Below, piece by piece: positions 25,535-36,960 of a DNA stretch of 64,000 bases. Location: the NCBI GenBank assembly GCA_947000775.1, contig CAMQGK010000299.1, positions 19,585,001 through 19,649,000 on the forward strand, read 5' to 3'. Source of the DNA: Pterois miles (lineage: Eukaryota; Chordata; Actinopteri; Perciformes; Scorpaenidae). Position 1 is the first letter of the stretch; every line of letters starts with the position of its first letter. Position numbers and translations under genes: made by a program. Below the pieces are notes generated by a model, which had not been told where the DNA came from, made no database searches, and was given only the letters and a program-made list of their open reading frames with translations.

Positions 25535-25790
25535 ATAAGATAAGATAAGATAAGATGAACCTTTATTATCCCCGTAGGGAAATTCAGTTTTTATATTCTG
25601 TTGTTAATTTCACACAGTACACATACATGCATTAATGGAGAGATGTCAGAGTGAGGGGGCTGCTCCTGACAAGCGCCCCGAGCAGTTGGGGGTTTGGTGC
25701 CTTGCTCAGGGGCACCTCGGCAGAGCCCAAGAGGTAAACTGGCACCTCTTCAGCAACCAGTCCCTACGGACTGAGCTACTGCCGCCCCCA
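25535..25790 (-). mobile_element. tRNA-derived SINE with GATAA-type tail
   Basis: On the minus strand it starts GGGGCGGCAGTAGCTCAGTC, a tRNA-like 5' head with an A-box-like TAGCTCAGTCCGTAGGGA. The body has GAGGTGCC and CAAGGCACC. The tail TCCCTACGGGGATAATAAAGG is followed by (TTATC)n-type repeats at 25540-25560. The expected B-box segment seems deleted between the head and the body. Confidence 0.7.
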
Positions 25791-25874
25791 TGCTACATGG
25801 TAACAAAGGCATTTTAACAGCTTTCTAGCTTGCTAACATTAATCCTTGGCTCCAGAGGGGGAACAAATAACAAA

Positions 25875-26115
25875 ATAGAGCTGCACGATTAATCGAATAT
25901 TAATCGCGATCACAATTTGGGCTTCCCACAGTTAAATGAGCATGATCAGCTGCGATACTAACGTTAAAAGTGATCTGCTCATAGCAAACTCTGCGCTTCC
26001 TACCCAGCCCTCCAACAAAACATTGATATCTGTATCAGCTGTCGGTCAGATTTTTGTTTTAAACATTGGTATTTGTATCGGCTTATAATTTGGCATTTGG
26101 TGCATCCCAGCAGCT
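25875..26115. repeat. Two MITE ends: 'GCTGCACGATTAATCG' type and 'GGTGCATCCC' type
   Basis: GAGCTGCACGATTAATCGAA begins at about 25879. The segment 26015-26110 ends TTTGGTGCATCCC, the reverse of the 10419 MITE start. Both are common fish hAT-type MITE ends. Confidence 0.5.
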
Positions 26116-27514
26116 GAAGTTAACAGATGTAGAGCCGAGCCCGATCAGCTGAGCCCGGGGTGTCCTAAAATGTTCAACCCTTTTCATTAATGTATGAACG
26201 TTGCTTCAACCATCAGGCCAGACTACGCCCCACTAGTGGTACAGCTCTAAGAATGGCAAAGTCGTCTCTCCTTTTTCATTCATACATGTTTTTCAGGTTT
26301 GTGTTGAGCATTACAGTCTCATGGGGGAGACTTGTAGACTTGTTATGACTTCCATCATTTACAGTACACCGTATATGTTTGGTGGTCTGACAGAGACAGA
26401 GAGAATACATATCGCCCATTAATACAGTGAATATGTTTCTACCATTGAGCCTCCACTTACGAGTGGGACCAGGGTGTTTACTATCGCTCAGCCCTCCGGG
26501 ACGTGGACGGGCCTCCCACTCTAAAGGCCCTGAGGCCTTCTAAGGGTTCCCTAGTTTCTTATACTGGAGAAGACCTGCTCGTGACTTCAGGGACCCCACA
26601 TACGTCCTGGGAGTTGACATTTAATCAGGACTCCTCTCCAATACGGAGCGTTTACATTTAAACCAACGATTCCACAGTACGTTAGATTAATCAAGCCACA
26701 TGTAACAGTGCATCTTAAAAAAAGAATAGCAAAACCGAGGTAATGTGGTTAAAATCTAACCGTCAGTAAATGATCTCAGCATCACACTCAAGAATGTCTA
26801 AGATGTGTTTACCCGACGCCCCTGGTTGTTATGGAGAGAGGAGAGCCGTGAAACGCCGAGTTTGTGACTAAGGACTGAGGCGGCAGCAACAGCAGGAGCA
26901 TCAGGCCAGGTGACAGCGGCAAACGCACACATATACACACTCGCACACACACGCGGCACCATTAGCATCCATAAAAAGCCGGGGCTTGTCAGCATTAATC
27001 ACCCGCGGCCTGTTATTGTGAACTCTTTAGCGGAGGTGTACATGGACATGGAGCAGCAGGTTGTTCCCCATCATCATGTGTGCACAGCCCATGTGATCCA
27101 GCGGGCAGCAGGGTCTCTGACATCCACCCTGTCCTCCAGCAGGAAGTTAAATCCTCGTCTTCTCTGCCCCAAACTCCATTTAACACCACTAATAGGACAC
27201 TCATGTTCAAACAGATCTATTCCTGTTTCTCTGGAAAGGTGTCTCATAATCTGTCCAGCACTTACATCCTAAAATAGGTATGGTTAAGCCTCAATTATTA
27301 TAATACTTTTATTATACTTTATTATATAACGACCAGGTTGTGTAAAGCCAACTCAGAGATGACCTGTTGAACAGCATTTTATTTCACCTGCTTTATTCAG
27401 GTCAAGATGGAACGAAAAAAGCCTTTTATAAACATGTTTTCACATTTTCAAGTCTTATTGTGCACCTGTTTAACAGTTTGTCTCAAGAAAAATCAATTTC
27501 AGAATATTTTTAAT
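26116..27514. other. No gene; possible regulatory DNA at 26780-27280
   Basis: 26780-27280 is GC-richer and free of recognised repeats. An open frame of 120 codons (26910-27272, plus) starts with a low-complexity CA-rich part and has no domain. Confidence 0.25.
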
Positions 27515-27700
27515 AGGGCTGTTTAAATTAAAGCGATTGTAATGTGTTAATGCAAATTCATTTCATATGATACCAGTATCTTCAAACTGAACCCACTACA
27601 ACCTAAAAATCATAAGCTGCATTAATGCGTTAAGAAATTAGTGGCATTAAAACAAATTTGTGTGAATGCGCTGCTCTTATGTTAACTTTTACAGCTCTAA
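27515..27700 (+). repeat. Family A fragment
   Basis: AGGGCTGTTTAAATTAAAGC, ATGATACCAGTATCTTCAAA and AGAAATTAGTGGCATTAAAA follow the order of family A, with the centre deleted. Confidence 0.7.
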
Positions 27701-28350
27701 TCACAATATAAAACCTGTGTTTTCTATTTAAACTGTTCAAATGTAGGAAGCCTCACCCGTCTTTTGGCAGTTTACATTCACAGATTAAATGTGACATGCA
27801 GAGTTCATAATCAAATGAACTGTGGTCAGTGGTATAATTCCCAAATACAAATAAATGCATGTTGTGGATGTCACTACTGCTTCCTAACAAGTTATTCACT
27901 GTACTGTTTTCCTAATTACTGTGGTGGTTGGATGTTGTGTAGTAAAACAGCTAGTAGGGCTTTTAAGGAGTTTTCTGTGTAACGGGGGCTCAGTGAATGA
28001 AGGCTTTTTGTTGGTTGCCCAGTGTTGTGAGGACTAAATTTAGCCTCTAACTGACGAGAGCGTCTGATCCTTCATCCACTCCACTCCTGTACATGCTGAC
28101 TATCAATGAGGTCATTGAAGGCACCGTGTCCCAGAGCCCCTCGGAGAGCCCTCCAAACCGCTCGGTGTAAATGAGCCGGCACTTTGAGAAGATGTGTCAT
28201 ATGAGGACCGCGAGATCATCTTTAATGGATGAATCACTTTTACAGCATAACTGGAAGGCCATTTTTATGAGTTTTTTTTAGTAGAGTGAAGCCTTATATA
28301 AAACTGTCATTAATCAAAGCACAAATCTGCAACAACGGTCACAATTTATA
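27701..28350. other. No gene; unique block at 27980-28270
   Basis: The block has no repeat signature and moderate GC. A conserved noncoding element is possible but cannot be shown. Confidence 0.25.
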
Positions 28351-28622
28351 GGGCTGCAGATAATCATCAGTCAGGGCAACAACTATTTTCTCAATTGATT
28401 GTTTGCTATTTAACATCAATATATTGCGGAAAATGTCCATCGAAGTTACGTCTTCAAAATGTCCTGTTTTGTCACACAAACTATCCGAAACGAGAAAGAT
28501 ATTCAATTCAGCAACAGAAAAAAATATTTGGCATTTCATTGCAATGATTTAATCTATTATCAAAACATTGCCATTCATTTCTTTGACTGATCAATTAATT
28601 GGCCAATCGTCTCAGCTCTAAT
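28351..28622 (+). mobile_element. hAT-type MITE ('GGGCTGCAGATAATC' family)
   Basis: Starts GGGCTGCAGATAATCATC and ends CAATCGTCTCAGCTCTA. It contains ACGTCTTCAAAATGTCCTGT, the hallmark middle of a very common teleost MITE. A second relic is at 33900-34140. Confidence 0.7.
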
Positions 28623-28852
28623 TGATTAAACAGGAATTTAAAATGCATAAACCAGAACAGCTCATGCTGGGACAAGCAAAGCAGAGAGTCATATACAAAA
28701 GTATTTGGTGATTTGGGAGAAAAGTAATCAAAGAAAAACCAGAAAGTCATAAAATTTAAGCCCAGTGGCAAAAATGCCGAAGAGATGTTTTGACGTAGAA
28801 AGTTCATCAGTGTTAATCGATTGGCTTTCAGACACAATAGATCAGGGGCGTC

Positions 28853-29896
28853 AAACTCAAATACACAGTGGGCCAAAATTTAAAATGAAACAAAGCCGCA
28901 GGCCAACGTTGAACAAATGAACCTTTAATATGGACCCAAACAAGTTTTGCTTTAACACTGAATATGGAACAAGCAACACTTAATAACTAATAGTGCAGAC
29001 ATGCAAAATCGAATTTCAAATAAAAAAGACATATCAATGGTATATTAAATAAAATTTAAATAAAAACTGTATGCCTCTTTTCTATTTGCAGCCTTCTGAG
29101 GTAAATATCAAAATAAGCTTTTTCCACAGGTTAATAAATTTGAAAATAAAATAACAATAATGAATGAATCAACCATTCAAGCCTTGGAGGAGCAAGAAAA
29201 AGTGCATAAAGAAAACGTTAATTATTGCTCAGTTTGCACCACACTGATCTAACCTGATGTGCCCAAGTCTGATTTTGTGATTTCTTTTGCCACAGTATAA
29301 CTGGCCTTTCCAGCAGCCTCACTTTGTGATTTGAACATAATCTGTTGTGAAACCAAACTTCTTTTCATCTCCTCCACTTTCTGGCTCCTTGGAGTCGTGT
29401 CCAGGTCCTTGTTCTTGTCCTGGTGTTTCCTAGTGTCGTCTAATGCTGTACTCCTTAGTTACAGACACGTTGGCTCCACAAACAAGACAAACGGGTCTGT
29501 TTTTACATATGTAAACAGATGATCTGCCTCCCACATGTCCAGAAAGCTTCTGTTTTCTGCCTTTCTTTTCGACATTTTTGGGAAGGGGTACCACAGAGAC
29601 AGCGGTAGTATGAGGTCGCGGCGTGGTCTGGGAGAGGCCCAGCGAGGCAGGGTGAGCCGGGTCTTTCCTGCCGAAGCACAGATCCCTACTGACACAGAGT
29701 AGAGGGCGTGTCTGGGTCCTGTCCTGATTGACGCGCCAAAACAACAGCAAAGCATTATGGGATTTGTAGTGTTAGCGATGAATGCATTGTTCTGTACCGG
29801 CGGGCCAGCTGTAATAGTAATTTTATATTGCCTCGTGGGCCAAATATAATTACACTGGCCAGAGTTTGGCCCGCGGGCCAGAGTTTGACACCTATG
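28853..29896 (-). mobile_element. hAT transposon, internally deleted, 1044 bp
   Basis: Left end CAGGGGCGTCAAACTC, right end GAGTTTGACACCTATG (its imperfect inverse). It is flanked by an 8-bp target duplication CAATAGAT / CAATAGAA with one mismatch, the hAT signature. It encodes the broken N-terminus of a transposase on the minus strand (next entry). Confidence 0.88.
29240..29575 (-). pseudogene. hAT transposase N-terminal remnant (BED-finger type), frameshifted
   Basis: The ATG at 29575 starts MSKRKAENRSFLDMWEAD, the typical start of a ZBED/GTF2IRD2-like hAT transposase. The reading then shifts frame: VCLVCGANVSVTKEYSIRRH lies in another frame, and EVEEMKRSLVSQQ and SEAAGKAS-like segments follow towards 29240. 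The catalytic and dimerisation regions are missing. It is a dead copy inside the element above. Confidence 0.75.
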
Positions 29897-30074
29897 CAAT
29901 AGAAGCTGGTTCTGGCACAGCTGGTCAACTCTACTGAGTCCTGCTGGAATAAAAGTTTGCATGTTGCATTTCTTCACAAAACCACCGTCGCATCACCATC
30001 TTTCTAGTCAGAGTCTGAATTAGCACCCACGCTCCGCCAAATGTGGGTAAATTGTTGGCAGTGGTGAATAAAAT
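29897..30074. other. No gene recognised
   Basis: Short unique spacer between two transposons. Confidence 0.4.
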
Positions 30075-30680
30075 CGTCATCCGTAGGACTGGGATGATTC
30101 ACCTATCTCCTGATTCAATACTATCACGATACTCAGGTGCCGATTCGCTATGCGAACAGCTAGCAGCTGCTAACGTAGCACGAACACACACTGTTTGTCG
30201 GACAGTCGCTATCGTTAAGCAGACACTCAGCTGCTTAACTAAACTAAATGTGCAGTGGAGACTTTTTCTAGGGAAGTGGCTGCATGTCCAACACTACACG
30301 CAGCACCGTGGCTGCTAACGCTAGGGGACGGTGAACTGGAGACAGTGAACGCAGCAACGTGGCTGCTAACGCTAGGGGACGGTGAACTGGAGACAGTGAA
30401 CGCAGCACCGTGGCTGCTAACGCTAGGGGACGGTGAACTGGAGACAGTGAACGCAGCACCGTGGCTGCTAACGCTAGGGGACGGTGAACTGGAGACAGTG
30501 AACGCAGCACCGTGGCTGCTAACGCTAGGGGACGGTGAACTGGAGACAGTGAACGCAGCACCGTGGCTGCTAACGCTAGGGGACGGTGAACTGGAGACAG
30601 TGAACGCAGCACTACGGCTGCTACTGTAAGGCAACTCCTGAAGGTGAACTGGAGTCAGTGAACATAACATCATGTGTAAA
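30075..30680 (+). repeat. Family C element carrying a minisatellite
   Basis: Starts GGGATGATTCACCTATCTCC with GATTCAATACTATCACGATA, then GCTGCTAACGTAGCACGAAC and the array 30301-30620. The 10740-11257 region is colinear with it. Confidence 0.75.
30301..30620. repeat. 51-bp minisatellite, about 6 units
   Basis: Unit: CAGCACCGTGGCTGCTAACG then CTAGGGGACGGTGAACTGGAGACAGTGAACG. The period is 51, a 4-base-shorter relative of the 55-bp unit at 10947 and 14118. Open frames on both strands here are repeat artefacts. Confidence 0.97.
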
Positions 30681-30950
30681 ACTTTTATTCCTTCATTTAG
30701 TGCATGGTTTTCAAATGTGGCAGATAAAATAAGAAAAAAAAATTTCAGACTCTGTTTCTGGTACTTTATAAGATATATTTTTTTTTCCCAAACGATCCGT
30801 GATGTGAACAAGAATCTCACCCCTCTTGTGGGAACTAAATCTCAGACACAGCAGGCAGCCTTACTTTGCAGGAACAAATTACAGGTTGCTTAGATCACGA
30901 CCCAGCCAGGTATTTATTGCAGATTAATTCTTTTATTATGTTTCCTTTCA
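30681..30950. other. No gene recognised
   Basis: AT-rich spacer. Confidence 0.4.
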
Positions 30951-31084
30951 ACTAGTGTACTTGTATGATACCCGAATTTTCTCATCTTACCTTATCTTAC
31001 CTTATCTTATCTTAGTAAGATAAGGTAAGATGAACCTTTATTAATCCCTGGAGGGAAATTCGGGTATCATACAAGTACACTAGT
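30951..31084. repeat. Inverted duplication with perfect 29-bp arms around a SINE/LINE-type tail
   Basis: 30951-30979 (starting ACTAGTGTACTTGTATGATA) is the exact reverse complement of 31056-31084. Between them lie TTATC/GATAA repeats in both directions and TGAACCTTTATTAATCCCTG, the tail also seen in the SINE at 25535. One half has lost about 21 bases. Confidence 0.92.
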
Positions 31085-32179
31085 ACTAGTACTTGTTCAT
31101 CCTTGTTCATGTGGTGCTCTCAGGGGAGTGGGGACCCAGAGCTGATGTGGTTGGTTGTTAGTGTCCTCCCACTCCAGGCTGGGTGTCCATAGCAACAACT
31201 GGGCACAGTGGGGGGTGTACATCTCTGGTGAATGCAGAGATAAAGACAACGCATCAAGTTCTGCTGTGCAGATACAGCTGCTTGCTGGGATCCCTTCAGG
31301 AGAACTTCACTGAATGTGACAGACACATTTTGTGCTTTTACTTCCTGTTTGGATGTTCAGACAATGTGACTATTCTTTCAGTTTATGGACCTTAAGAGGA
31401 CAAGTCCTGGCTGAAAGAGTCGGGTCATCCAAATTACAAAAAGACTCCTTTTCTGTCTTAACTCCAGCGGGATCTAGATAGACAGTTTCAGTTTCATGTG
31501 CCAAGATTTTCATCTGTCTACCTCTGAAACTGCTGTCATACTGGAAGTGAAAAGAATTTCTTTTTCTCAAATCACTTTAAACTTTTAAATGTTTTAAAAA
31601 CTCCGTAGCAACATGTCCTTCCATTAGCAATGTCCCAGTTGGTGCCTGGTCGCACCAGAAAGTGGTACAAAGGGAAAGTGAGTCATGGGTCCATGCAAAA
31701 TAATTGGTTCTGGAAGTTTTGTGGTGTAGTGAATACTTGAGGGGCTATTTAAATCACCTTTGTGGTTGCAAGTTAACCGCTAACATGCTTGTGCTGGCCG
31801 GAGAGAATAGCTCGCCAGAGTAGGGGTGTTGTTACCTGTTAGCAAACTCGGTCACTAACGGGACTAATAAAGGAAAATCTTAAACCTTTTATGTGGATGT
31901 CCAATCAGTGTTGATGGTAAATGGAGACGATTGAAGCAATTAATTCCTCAGTGCTGCTACAGTGACCCAGAAAAATGAGTTCTCCTGCTGCAAAATCTCT
32001 TCCTGCATTCAGCGCCGGCATTTGATGTGACTTTGACGCAGTTTAATGCAGAGTTGTAATATTTGTATGACTTTTTACGAAAAGTTATTCCTCATTTTAC
32101 CTGCGTTTTCCTACGACTACCCAGCATTAATTTCTACTCCAGTCTTTTCAGTATAAAACTTCTATCTTCACAGGAAACA
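31085..32179. other. No gene recognised
   Basis: Unique-looking sequence with short open frames and no family features. Confidence 0.4.
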
Positions 32180-32900
32180 ACTATGTTAGGTTTAAGTAAG
32201 AAAACCACTCAGGTCATCTCTGAGTTGGCTAAGGAAAAGATCGAAAAAGATCGACTCTGATAGGCTCGGGCAAGACCAACTTTGTTAGAGTTAGGCTAAC
32301 AAAACCACTTGGTTAGAATTAGGTGAAAAAACTACTTAATTAGGTTTAGGTAAGAAAACTACTAAGATTTAGGAAAAGGTATACTTATTTAGGATTGGGC
32401 AACAAAACTACGTAGTTACATTTAGGCAAGAAGACGACTTAGGTTTAAGATCAACTCGGTTAGAATTAGGCGACAAAACTACTTAGATTTGGGCAATAAA
32501 ACTACTTAGTTACATTTAGGCAAGAAAACTACTTAGTTAGGTTTAAGTTCAACTTGGTTAGAATTAGGCACCAAAACTACTTAGTTAGGTTTAAGAAGAG
32601 ATCAACTTGGTTAGAATTAGGCAAGAAAACTACTTTGTTAGGTTAAGGAAAACATAGACTTGGTTAGGTTTAGGTAATCAATTACCTAGGTTTAGGCAAG
32701 AAAACCACTTAGATTTAGGAAAAGAGAGCCTTGGTTAGGGTTAGGTAACAAAACTATTTTATGTTTAAGAAAAGATTGACTTGATTAGAATTAGGCAACA
32801 AAACTCCCTAGTTAAGTTTTATAGATCATAGTTAAGTTACGCCACCCCAGAAATGATGTAATTTATGTATAGAAGTTACGTGACAAAAACAGCGTAGTTA
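32180..32900 (+). repeat. Family E degenerate tandem array (TTAGG-rich)
   Basis: Irregular 40-60-base units of the form AGTTAGGTTTAGGCAAGAAA ACTACTTAG repeat about 14 times with many changes. The same unit occurs singly at 22830 and 40885. Confidence 0.8.
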
Positions 32901-33899
32901 GGTTGGTAATTTGGGTTAAAATAACACTGTAAGTGGCGTAACAAATAAATAAATTCATCAACGTTGACTTCTAGTTTCATACCCGGACCTCCTCCCTGTG
33001 TGGCGTTTGCTGTACTTTATACTTATACCTTATACAATTACGTGGATTACATACAAACTGATTTCATACTGACCATCATGAAAATGATGTGAAATTTGTG
33101 TCTGTACATGAGTCAATACATTTAATTTAAACCACAAATTAAATTTCATTCGCCTCCACTGTGTGGGACTGATATCCCAGAGCCTCAGCACATAAAACCA
33201 GGACTATCTGCAGGGTTGCAGAGCGCCTGGGTGATGCATAAAATATCTTTTTGTAATTTGAAAGAGCTGCCGCAGTATTTCAGCTCCTTGATGGGCTAGT
33301 TTGTCCCAACTGTCATGTCTGGAGGTCAGGCAGCAGTTGGAGTGGCGTATCCAGGATGTGGCTGCTCTCACAGAAGGTGATAGAAGTGAAGTGGTTGCCA
33401 GACTTCTGCCAGTGTAAGGCTCACTCTCTGAAACAATCCCATCCTGCCCACAGCTGTTGTTTTCTCTGGTCTCTGGCCCAGTCCGATCAACCACACTGAC
33501 CAGTGAATACCCCCCCCCCATCCACTCTGAATAGTTAATCCCTCTCTGTTTGTCTGTAGATATCTGGCACACACAGCAATGCAGCCTTATCCCGAGCTTC
33601 TGTGGTGTCCATTTAATCATTGACAATGTCTTTGTATATCTTGCATCCTGTGCGATAAAATCACCATGCTAACAAAGCCATGAGCCCTCCTGACCAAATG
33701 AAAATGAATGGCACTGTACATGGAGCTCTGTAGTTACCGTTTTCAATGCTAATTGTTGACTTTGTGTGCCCGCTGTTGGGGAGATTGTACTCCGAACACG
33801 TCACACATGAAGTGTTGGTTACAGTAAAGCTTGCTTTTGATGAATCTTGCAGGGGTCTGTCAGTCGCTGCAGATCTAGGGCAGCAGCTAATGGCTTTTA
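32901..33899. other. No gene; unique DNA at 33630-33890
   Basis: No repeats recognised. A minus-strand 140-codon frame (33204-33626) has no recognisable domain. 33630-33890 is a weak CNE candidate. Confidence 0.3.
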
Positions 33900-34140
33900 C
33901 AACAGATTAATATCAGTTATTTGTTTGAGTCATTAGTGACACAATAAGATGTCAAAAATAATGGAATCACAAGAGCCCAAGAGGACATCTTCAAGTGTCT
34001 TGTTTTGTCAGTTTTATCAGTGATGTAATTCAGAGAAATGCAGCAAATCTTTGTATTTGAGAAGATGAAACCTATTTTTCTGCATTTTAGTTAGTTATCA
34101 ATGTTTTAGTTATCAGTGGTCAAAATCATCCTGTCGATCA
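33900..34140 (+). mobile_element. hAT-type MITE relic (same family as 28351)
   Basis: Shares GGACATCTTCAAGTGTCTTG, TTTGTATTTGAGAAGATGAA and an end GTCGATCAACTAATCC with the common fish MITE. Confidence 0.55.
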
Positions 34141-34384
34141 ACTAATCCAATAAGGACAATTCAATCTCTCTGTGCTCTTCTTCCTGTTTTGCACATTGAC
34201 CTGCAGCAGTACTGTGGTGAGGTTATTTTTATTCCATGAAGAAAAAGGGAAAGCCTTCACTTCCTGCCACTGAATGAAGCAGCCCAGCAAAGTGTATAAT
34301 AGACCCGCATGTCCACCCAAAGAGTGTCACGTTTTCAGTCACTGAGGCGTGAATATTACACACCTGTATGAAGGTGCAGTGTTA
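34141..34384. other. No gene recognised
   Basis: Short unique spacer. Confidence 0.4.
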
Positions 34385-35055
34385 GGTAGTGATCATTGAA
34401 CATATATCCTGATTAAAAACTATCATGATACTATCATTTTAAGTGTTGCGATTCGATATGACGGTTTATTGTGATCACTTGACCATGGGCAAAAGTTGAA
34501 TCATACATGTCTAGGGACTTTATTTTATTTTAATACAATAAAAATGGTTGATTTTTCACTATGTATGTAGCAAGAGATAAAAAGAGAAAGAAACACTTAA
34601 GGAGGGCGGGTGGGAGGTGGACAGGTCAAACAAACACAGGCATTTCAAGCAGGACGCCCGAGTTGTTTTGCAAGTTACGTTGATGACGTGCGTCATGTGT
34701 TTTCTGTACCGACGTACATGTTTTCCCTTAATCTTACCAAGTTGCCTAATCCTAAGTGAGTGACCCTGCTGGTATTGAACGTAAATACAGCCGTGTAATT
34801 TTTACGTCTCAGAGACAAAAAGTGACACGGACCCGTAGTCCTCTGATGGACAGGCGGGTCTGTTACAAGCTTGGGCGTGATATTGAGTTGGAATGAAAAC
34901 ACCATTATATAGTATTTGACTAAGTCACGGCCACAACAAAACCATTAATGCATTCCGTATCTGCAAAAGATGGACCAGTTTGTACTGCAAGTCAGGATCG
35001 TAGCCCCTGTATCATGATACGTATCGTATCACCAGATTTTTTTGTACAGTACACA
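34385..35055 (+). repeat. Family C element, divergent copy
   Basis: CTGATTAAAAACTATCATGA, CTTGACCATGGGCAAAAG and TCTAGGGACTTTATTTT match the 20765 copy. The right side ends ATGATACGTATCGTATCACC. Confidence 0.65.
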
Positions 35056-36012
35056 GCAGGTCCTGTGGTAGTGCAGACATCACGACCCAGATCTTGAAAA
35101 ACATATTTTTAGCTCGCCAAAGGATTGAAGTAAGTTAGACGCTGTGACATTATAGACACCAAGAGGCACATGTTCATGTCACAAAGCCCTTTCAATATAG
35201 ATAGATCCTCTGGTCAAAGTGAAAGCACTCGCCCACCCGGCAGAGTCACACATGAGCTGTAACACAGCTGGTAAAACCTTGAACAAACAGTCAGTAGATA
35301 CTGTGAGGATATCAGAGTAATCCCTCTCATTACTGAAACTGGAACCACTGACTCCTCCGTGTGGAGAAGGAGCTGGTGTTAAAGCGTGAAACATGATGAT
35401 CGTGGTCAAACTATATGGCAAACCGTGCACGAGCCTGCAGGCCGGCATGGGACTGTTGTCTTCTGACTGCATATAGCCAGCTATAGTCAAAGTCAGATGA
35501 TGGGAGTGTGGATGTATGGACAAAACAACTTCTTTCCTCCATCAACCATGGAAGAAATAACCGATGTTGCTGCTTTTACATGTTGTGGAAGTCCCAGATA
35601 TTCATAACGTCACCTGGCAGTGAGCTGTATTCACACAGACTATCTAGCAGCCACACTTCACTTCTGCAGTACGCCCAAATAAAGATATAGTACCCAAAAT
35701 AAAGATATTGTGCTGTGATTTAATATCAATAATCAAATCCAAATAATGCTGATTTGTAAAAAATGTGAATTGATGCTTTGTCAGGTCTGTTTGCAAGACG
35801 ACAAGCAAACAGCTTTTAAAATGCTTGTTTACTGAATGGAGTTTGGATGGATCAGTGCCAGGCGATGCAGCTGCTCCATCAACACTCAGCATAAAGTCAT
35901 CTGGTCATAAATACGGCAGCAACGTTGTTTCTACCGTGGACAGTCTGTGGTTTCGGTCTCTGTACAGATACGATGTAATATCGTAGCTCTGGGTGACCAC
36001 AGACCCAGGCAT
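35056..36012. other. No gene recognised
   Basis: Unique-looking sequence. A minus 114-codon frame (35179-35523) without known domain. Confidence 0.35.
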
Positions 36013-36120
36013 TTATCCAAGTGGCTTCATCACTACGAACTGATGAAGCCACTTGGATAAGGGGCGAAACGTCTTCCGAGACAAATCTAAGTCCAGTTGC
36101 CTTTGATTCAGTTGTTGCCA
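36013..36120 (+). ncRNA. Hammerhead-ribozyme-like core in a Penelope-type retroelement relic, within a perfect hairpin
   Basis: The plus strand reads GAA-CTGATGA (36040-36046), a short GCC/GGC stem II, then CGAAAC-GTC-TTC (36065-36076). These are the conserved hammerhead core boxes in the right order, with GAA/UUC closing stem I. The four bases ACGT after GAA fit the tiny self-complementary stem III of dimeric hammerheads. In addition 36013-36032 and 36041-36060 form a perfect 20-bp inverted repeat with an 8-base loop. The following AAGTCCAGTTGCCTTTGATT is typical of this fish repeat. Penelope-like elements are known to carry hammerheads. This single relic is probably inactive because the hairpin competes with the fold. 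Confidence 0.5.
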
Positions 36121-36960
36121 GAATGCAAAGTGTGATGGATGTTTATGGTCATTTCAGTAATAATTTTACTGTTTGCCCTCCTTTTCTTTTCCAAACAAGT
36201 TTATCTGACCTGTGACATCTTCAGACCTATTTATAGCGATGTTGCCGCATTGGGACGATATCCATTGACAGCAGAAAACCATGAATTAGACCTCTGTGGG
36301 AGACCCAGCGCTGTCTGTTTGACATCAGCAGTCCAGCAGCGTGGGTCCAGTGGATGCCACTAGCAGTGCACTGCTGACGAGCTGCATCTGTTCCAGCTTC
36401 TCTTCTAACTCCCTACTTCAGTAGATCTGCAGCCATCAAACATTACACAATACGATTTAGCCGCCCAGCAGCTGCCATGCAGGATTCAGACAGTCCAAAT
36501 TTAGGAGGAGCAAAGACAATGACCACTCGTTTACATTCAAGCTGATGACCTTAGATATGGTTCATGTAGGAGTCTGTCTTTGACAAATCCTCACAAATGT
36601 AGTTGTGATGTTTTATTTCTGTCCTCCTGGTGGGCTGGGATGTAGCCTGATAATCAGACTGGTTTACCAGTTTGCTTCACATCTTCATTCAGTGCGACAC
36701 TGTGCTCATGTTAGCCAGTTTATGTTTGGGAGTGGGGGGTTATATCATCCTGACCAATCATCAGCGACTGACGTATTTTTAGTCAAAAGCTGCGTCAGCG
36801 GTTGCTGTGAACAGTCGAATGTTATTTCTGTAAGTCGACTTACAGGACTCATCTACACTTGTTGCCCTACTGTGGTAGTTTTTCTGTTTCTTTTTTTTCT
36901 TCTTTTTCTTGGTTAATCATTTGGTCTAAAATAAATGTTATATCCAGGAAACATAAATTA
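36121..36960. other. No gene recognised
   Basis: Ordinary sequence. 36360-36600 is unique, with a SOX-like GCAAAGACAATGACC, and is a weak CNE candidate. A T-rich plus frame at 36605-36916 has no domain. Confidence 0.3.

Noticed and set aside
30239..30820. Open frames of 193, 124 and 114 codons with 17-residue repeats
   Set aside because: The 51-bp minisatellite is a multiple of three and opens frames on both strands.
32180..32900. TTAGG-rich array as an interstitial telomere
   Set aside because: Units are irregular 40-60 mers with TTAGG only once or twice each, not (TTAGGG)n.
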